Shown piece by piece: positions 60,267-64,000 of a DNA stretch of 64,000 nt (position 1 is its first letter; each line of letters begins with the position of its first letter). The notes beneath the pieces are model-generated. The model had not been told where the DNA came from. It saw nothing but the letters and a program-made list of their open reading frames with translations, and did no database searches. Position numbers and translations under genes: made by a program. The stretch is from Elusimicrobiota bacterium. Its GTDB lineage: Bacteria; Elusimicrobiota; Elusimicrobia; UBA1565; UBA9628. The DNA lies in NCBI GenBank assembly GCA_016218545.1, contig JACRDQ010000043.1:52069-116068 (forward strand), read 5' to 3'.

Positions 60267-60965
60267 TTAGAAATAGCTCTGCGGGACGACCACCACGTCA
60301 TTGGGCTCGAGGGTGATGTCCTTGTCCTTCTCCCCCCTCTTGGTGATGGCTGAGACCTCGATGGCGAAGCTCTGGTTCTGGCCGTCGCGTACGCGCACGA
60401 CCTTGGTGCGGTCCGGAGCGGCGATGGGCGTGAACCCTCCGGCCAGGGTGATGGCCTCGATGACCGTGAGCTTGGCTTCGACCGGCAGGTCGAAGGAGCC
60501 CGGGCTCTTGACCTCGCCCATCACGTAGATCTTGCGCTGGGCATACTCGTTGATGAAGATGCTGACCTGGGGGTTGATGACGAACTCCTTGTACTTCTCC
60601 GCCAGGAGCGCCGAGGCCTGGTCCACGCTGAGGCCCCCGATCTTGACCACGCCGATGAGGGGAAGGGCCACGGTGCCGTTCTGCGTCACGCGGATCTTGC
60701 GGGTGAGGTCCTCCTGCTGGAACACGGTGATGTCCACGAGGTCCGTGGGGCTGATGCGGTAGTCCGCGGATTGCGCAGCCTTGACCTGCTTGAGGGCCGC
60801 CTGGACGGCAGGGTCCTCATCACCGCCTGCGGGTTGGGTGGGCGCCGAGGCTGAGCCGGTCGCCGAAGGAGCCTGGCCCGGCGCCTGGGCGGGCGGGGTC
60901 GTGGCCTGGCAGGAGGCGAGGAGAGCGGCGAGAGTCAGCAGGGCGAAGAGGCGCGTTGGTTTCAT
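60267..60965 (-). CDS. Wza-type polysaccharide export lipoprotein (copy 2)
   Basis: 232 residues from the ATG at 60965. Lipoprotein signal MKPTRLFALLTLAALLASC (lipobox LASC). A Pro/Ala/Gln-rich linker follows, then the export domain: YRISPTDLVDITVFQQEDLT, VTQNGTVALPLIGVVKIGGL, and the SLBB domain with IYVMGEVKSPGSFDLPVEAK and VIEAITLAGGF. It ends LEPNDVVVVPQSYF. Forms the outer-membrane export channel. Sits two bases after Wzc copy 1. Confidence 0.92.
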   Translation of the reverse strand: MKPTRLFALLTLAALLASCQATTPPAQAPGQAPSATGSASAPTQPAGGDEDPAVQAALKQVKAAQSADYRISPTDLVDITVFQQEDLTRKIRVTQNGTVALPLIGVVKIGGLSVDQASALLAEKYKEFVINPQVSIFINEYAQRKIYVMGEVKSPGSFDLPVEAKLTVIEAITLAGGFTPIAAPDRTKVVRVRDGQNQSFAIEVSAITKRGEKDKDITLEPNDVVVVPQSYF

Positions 60966-60967
60966 GG

Positions 60968-62740
60968 TTAGACGAGGTCCGGCTTCTTCTCGGCCCGGGC
61001 TTTCTTGTCCTTCTTGTCCGGGCCGTAGCCGTAGTGGTAGTAGTGGTAGTAGTGGTAGTACTTGTCGTAATAGCCGTAGCCGCGGCCCCCGAAGACGACC
61101 TTGTTGAGCACGCAGCCGATGATCTTGATGCCGCCGTCCACGAGCTTCTGCTTGGCCTTCAAGGCGAGGTTCATGTGCACCCCGCCGTGCTGGCACACGA
61201 AGATGGCTCCGTCCATGAGCCTGCCCCAGAGGAGCGCGTCCGTGATGGGGAAGACGGGCGTGCCGTCCACGAAGACCTGGTCGTAGTTCTTGCCCGCCCA
61301 GTCGAGGATGGCCTTGAGCTTGGGCGTGCTCAGGAGCTCGCTGGGGTTGGGCGGGACCATCCCGCAGACCAGGGCCTTGAGGTTCGGGAAGCCCGTGTCC
61401 TGGATGTGGCTTTCAAGCTCATGGATGTCCCTGCCGTGCGCGAGGAAATGGCTCAGGCCCTTCTCCTTGGATAGAGCGAAGGTCTTGTGGATGTTGGGCC
61501 GCCGCATGTCTCCTTCGATGAGGAGGACCTTTTGCCCCAACTGCGCGAAGACCATGGCGAGGTTCATGGTGAGGAAGGTCTTGCCCTCGCCCTGGACCGA
61601 GCTCGTGATGAGGATCTGCCGGAGCTTCGAATCCGCGGCAGCGAAGCCTACCATGGTCCGGATGTTCTTGAAGGCCTCGCCCGTGAAGGACTCGGTGCCT
61701 GCCATGAGGTCCGAGAGCTGCCTGGCCCCGGCGTTGTGGAACTTGACGGACTTGGTGACCGAGCCCAGGAACGGCAGGCCGAGCTTCTTCTCCACGTCGT
61801 CCTGGTTGCGGATGCTCATGTCCATGTGCTCAAGCACCAGGGCCAGGGCGCAGCCGAGCACCAGGCCGAAGAAGCCTGCGATGGCCAGGGACCGGGACTT
61901 CTTGGGTTTGGAGGGCAATTTCGGGACCTCGGCAGGGTCGACTATGCGCACGTTGTTGCCCAGGAGCTGGCCTGAGAGCTCGGCCTTCATGACCTGGACC
62001 GTGCGCAGGGTCTCTTCCCGGATGCGGGCCTGCACGGCCGCCATCTCGGATTTGAGGCGCACGCGCTCGGGGTGGATCTCGGTGTATCTGCTTGAGAGGT
62101 CGCCGAGCTTGGCCTGGAGCTTGGCGTAGTGGGATTTCAGCTCCTGGATGACGGGGTTGTTGACCACGCTCGGCAGGGCCTGGTACTTCTCCTCCATGCC
62201 CGAGCTCTTGTCGATCTTCTCCTGGAGGGTGGCCAGGATGTCCTTGGCGATGAAGAGCTTGTTCTCCAGGTTCTGGGCCACGTAAGTCTCGGCCAGGTTG
62301 TTGCTGATGCGGGCCGCAAGCTCGGGGTCGAAGGAGTCGGCCCTGATGTTCACGAGCCTGCTGCGCGTCACGGGAATGATCGACACCGCCGCGGCCAGGG
62401 AATCCACCCCGCCCGAGAACTCGGGGAGCTTGGCGAGCTCGAGGTTCTCGCAGACCTTCTTGAGCAGGCTCCTGCTCCTGAGCAGCATGTATTGGGTCTG
62501 GTAGTAGTCGTCAGCCTTGGCCTCGGACACCGTGGTCTCGCTGTAAGCGCGGCCTTTCTCCTCTTTCTCGATGAGGATCAAGGCGGAGGCGGAATACACC
62601 GGCTTGGCCGTGAAGACGTAGACGCCGGTGCCTGCCAGGGCCGCGATGAGCACGGCCAGGATGGTCCAGAGGCGGCGCGAGAGCGCGGCCAGGATGCCTT
62701 GAAGGTCGAGGGCCTGTTCCTGGTCTTGGGCTTCGATCAT
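60968..62740 (-). CDS. Wzc-type polysaccharide tyrosine autokinase (copy 1)
   Basis: 590 residues from the ATG at 62740, two bases after the Wza copy 1 stop. Periplasmic Wzz domain between RRLWTILAVLIAALAGTGVY and SLAIAGFFGLVLGCALALVL. Kinase motifs: ITSSVQGEGKTFLTMNLAM, VLLIEGDMRRPNIHK, DQVFVDGTPVFPI. The end is extremely Tyr/His rich (YYDKYYHYYHYYHYGYG) before a Lys/Asp tail. It resembles copy 2 throughout; the two Wza-Wzc pairs are tandem duplicates. Confidence 0.93.
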   Translation of the reverse strand: MIEAQDQEQALDLQGILAALSRRLWTILAVLIAALAGTGVYVFTAKPVYSASALILIEKEEKGRAYSETTVSEAKADDYYQTQYMLLRSRSLLKKVCENLELAKLPEFSGGVDSLAAAVSIIPVTRSRLVNIRADSFDPELAARISNNLAETYVAQNLENKLFIAKDILATLQEKIDKSSGMEEKYQALPSVVNNPVIQELKSHYAKLQAKLGDLSSRYTEIHPERVRLKSEMAAVQARIREETLRTVQVMKAELSGQLLGNNVRIVDPAEVPKLPSKPKKSRSLAIAGFFGLVLGCALALVLEHMDMSIRNQDDVEKKLGLPFLGSVTKSVKFHNAGARQLSDLMAGTESFTGEAFKNIRTMVGFAAADSKLRQILITSSVQGEGKTFLTMNLAMVFAQLGQKVLLIEGDMRRPNIHKTFALSKEKGLSHFLAHGRDIHELESHIQDTGFPNLKALVCGMVPPNPSELLSTPKLKAILDWAGKNYDQVFVDGTPVFPITDALLWGRLMDGAIFVCQHGGVHMNLALKAKQKLVDGGIKIIGCVLNKVVFGGRGYGYYDKYYHYYHYYHYGYGPDKKDKKARAEKKPDLV

Positions 62741-62741
62741 G

Positions 62742-63530
62742 TCAGAAGAAGCTCTCCGGCACGAAGATGACGTCATTGGGCTCGAGCTTCATGTCGAGCT
62801 CCTTGCTTCCGGCCGTGATGGCGCGGACATTGACGTTGAAAGTCTGGGGCTTGCCGTCCGCCTCGCGGATGACGCGGGTGCGCTCCTGGGAGGCGTATTG
62901 GGTGAAGCCTCCGGCCTGGCTGATGGCTTCCAGCACGGTCATGGGCCGGTCGCCGGGGATGGGATAGGAGCCCGGGCTCCTGACCTCGCCGAGGATGTGC
63001 ACGAGGCTCGAGCTGTACTCGGACACGAAGATGGAGACCTGGGGGTTGATGAGGTACTTCTGGAGAGCGGTCGCCAGCTCGGCTTCCGCGGCCGGCACGT
63101 CCAAGCCCCCGACGGTGACCTTGCCTGCCAGGGGATAGGTGATGAGCCCGTCGGGCCCCACGCGGAGCTTGCGGTCCAGGTCTTTCTCCTGGAACACGCT
63201 GATCTCGATGAGGTCGCCGGGCCTGACCTTGTAGCCGGCCTTGCCTGAGCGGACCTTGGCCAGGGCCGCCTGGATGGCCAGCTCTTCCTTGGTGGCCGTG
63301 CCGTCGGCTTTCGCGGCTTGGGCGGGCTTGGAAAGGGTCTCTGCCGCCGCAGGGGCGCTGTCCGGCGCGGACGAGGACACCGGGGCCGGAGGCATGCCTG
63401 CCGGGCCTTTGCCGCCCTGGAAGGACGGGCCTCCCCGGGCGTCGGACCTGGGGATGGTGACTGAGACGCCGGCGCAGGCTGATAGCGCGAGGCTGAAGAG
63501 CAGGACGGCAAAGGCCCTCGGGACCCGCAT
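62742..63530 (-). CDS. Wza-type polysaccharide export lipoprotein (copy 1)
   Basis: 262 residues from the ATG at 63530. Signal MRVPRAFAVLLFSLALSAC (lipobox LSAC). A disordered Ala/Pro linker of about 80 residues is followed by GYKVRPGDLIEISVFQEKDL, GPDGLITYPLAGKVTVGGLD and the SLBB repeat VHILGEVRSPGSYPIPGDRP with VLEAISQAGGF. It ends LEPNDVIFVPESFF, as copy 2 does with small changes. First gene of the large minus-strand block. A TATAAT lies eight bases before the ATG. Confidence 0.92.
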   Translation of the reverse strand: MRVPRAFAVLLFSLALSACAGVSVTIPRSDARGGPSFQGGKGPAGMPPAPVSSSAPDSAPAAAETLSKPAQAAKADGTATKEELAIQAALAKVRSGKAGYKVRPGDLIEISVFQEKDLDRKLRVGPDGLITYPLAGKVTVGGLDVPAAEAELATALQKYLINPQVSIFVSEYSSSLVHILGEVRSPGSYPIPGDRPMTVLEAISQAGGFTQYASQERTRVIREADGKPQTFNVNVRAITAGSKELDMKLEPNDVIFVPESFF

Positions 63531-63538
63531 GGTCAAGA

Positions 63539-63547
63539 ATTATAGCA
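63539..63547 (-). promoter_or_regulatory. Extended -10 promoter of the export block, leaderless
   Basis: Minus strand TGCTATAAT (63547-63539), a full extended -10. Eight bases separate it from the ATG at 63530. No Shine-Dalgarno sequence fits, so the mRNA should be leaderless or nearly so. Confidence 0.6.
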
Positions 63548-63805
63548 ATATCGCGGACGGATGGCGCTCGCCGGCGTCGGCATGCGGGGTCGGGCCTGGG
63601 ATGGGGGCATGACTTTCTGCCATGGCGGCATTGCAATGCTCGGCGGGATTCCGGCGATGGTCGTGACCGCGCGCCTGGACCGGCCGGGCAGCGCCGACGG
63701 CATCCCGGTCCTGCCCGCCGCGGGCTTCCTGGCCGCCATCCCCTGAGCTCGCGGAGCCCTAGGACGGTCCCAGCCCTGCTCCCTGGCCTTTCTAGGAGTT
63801 TGTTC

Positions 63806-63834
63806 TTTTTACCGGGAATCCAGGTGATTGTCAA
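63806..63834 (-). promoter_or_regulatory. Second leftward promoter with tandem operator-like palindromes
   Basis: Minus strand: TTGACA (63834-63829), 17 bp, TAAAAA (63811-63806). Two related palindromes frame it: ACCGGGAATCCAGGT (63811-63825, one mismatch pair, within the spacer) and CCGGGAATCCCGG (63841-63853, perfect 6-bp arms, upstream). The 30-bp spacing is close to three helical turns, so a cooperative repressor is plausible. It would add a 270-base leader to the export block. Confidence 0.5.
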
Positions 63835-63880
63835 TACTACCGGGAATCCCGGTAAAACTGTCTAGAGCTAGTCTCGCATT

Positions 63881-64000
63881 CATCGACGATGATTCCTGAA
63901 TTTCCGCAGCGCGATCTTGATGCACGCCAGGGTGAAGAAGCCCTCATAGGCTTCAATCAGCCGGTCGTGTCGGACCTGGATGCGTCGCTCAAATCCAAGC
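63881..64000 (-). mobile_element. C-terminal end of an IS5-like transposase (partial)
   Basis: The minus strand reads through the window edge, ending ERRIQVRHDRLIEAYEGFFT, LACIKIALRKFRNHRR, stop at 63881. This is the usual transposase ending of the IS5/IS4 group: (E)RR...V.(Y/H)(E/D)R....(Y/H)..F..LA.I.I..RK. About 39 codons are visible; the rest lies outside. The exact insertion-sequence end cannot be fixed because only one side is visible. Confidence 0.6.

Larger units (their letters stand above)
63531..63880. other. Gene-free upstream region of the polysaccharide block
   Basis: 350 bases between the first Wza gene and the transposase remnant. It holds the extended -10 at 63539-63547, a second leftward promoter with palindromes (63806-63853) and no convincing gene; short open frames here have GC-shadow composition. 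Confidence 0.5.

Noticed and set aside
61021..61066. Apparent microsatellite (tagtggtag repeats)
   Set aside because: It encodes the Tyr/His-rich tail of a Wzc autokinase, where repeated tyrosine codons are expected, so no separate repeat function is needed.
1..64000. CRISPR arrays, tRNA or rRNA genes
   Set aside because: I saw no regularly spaced direct repeats and no recognisable cloverleaf or rRNA segment on either strand by eye; a covariance-model scan would be decisive.

Overview
The window reads as one chromosomal segment of a GC-rich Gram-negative bacterium. Evidence for an outer membrane is two Wza-type export lipoproteins, an O-antigen-ligase-like protein and several signal peptides. 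Secreted fibre proteins built on a recurring GNAFSVG...KDG..GIGTT.P stalk module are, from memory, common in Elusimicrobiota, so I lean towards that phylum; this is an inference and no rRNA or other marker gene is present. Most of the window is a surface-polysaccharide locus.

Layout. 1-4158 (minus): the start of a secreted protein, an O-antigen-ligase-like protein, a lipoprotein with a glycoside-hydrolase-like barrel, and a DUF4143 ATPase whose promoter sits in a 31-bp palindrome. 4251-5222: an NAD-dependent sugar epimerase/dehydratase. 5498-11701 (minus): an unusual cassette of three secreted fibres alternating with two paralogous small secreted CxxC proteins, with an OmpR-type response regulator next to it. 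A broken 5' copy of the epimerase gene lies on the far side (12825-13109), so the cassette is bracketed by a direct duplication. 13222-16001 (plus): acpS, acsA, an acyl carrier protein and a truncated alpha-oxoamine-synthase (kbl-like) gene. 16084-18476 (plus): a formyltransferase-YdjC deacetylase fusion and a membrane transglutaminase-like protein. 18555-25793 (minus): methyltransferase, two paralogous glycosyltransferases, DegT aminotransferase, radical SAM/SPASM protein and asparagine synthetase. 25812-28225 (plus): an MBOAT/SGNH O-acylation pair. 28258-31763 (minus): a GT39-like mannosyltransferase, GT4 and a methyltransferase. 32050-38089: sugar C-methylation genes, a WbuC cupin, an SDR and a B12-radical SAM protein.

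38139-63530 is a long co-directional minus-strand block that carries the core of a Wzx/Wzy-type export pathway. It holds two tandem Wza-Wzc modules, a candidate Wzy, a methyltransferase-GT4 fusion, a PglC/WcaJ-type phosphoglycosyl transferase, epimerases, a CapD/FlaA1-type 4,6-dehydratase, a nucleotidyltransferase-PfkB kinase in reversed HldE order, a HAD phosphatase, an APH-like kinase, a split transketolase, two DegT aminotransferases, and a GT2-flippase fusion. Many adjacent genes overlap by 1-8 nt, so translational coupling is likely. The right edge holds the C-terminus of an IS5-like transposase.

How the genes fit together (inference). The dehydratase, epimerases, aminotransferases, methyltransferases and HldE-like enzyme would make modified sugars. 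The phosphoglycosyl transferase starts a lipid-linked unit, the glycosyltransferases extend it, the fused flippase turns it over, and Wzy/Wzc/Wza polymerise and export it. Several first-of-operon genes have a -10 box only 6-9 nt before the start codon, which predicts leaderless mRNAs as a recurring expression mode here.
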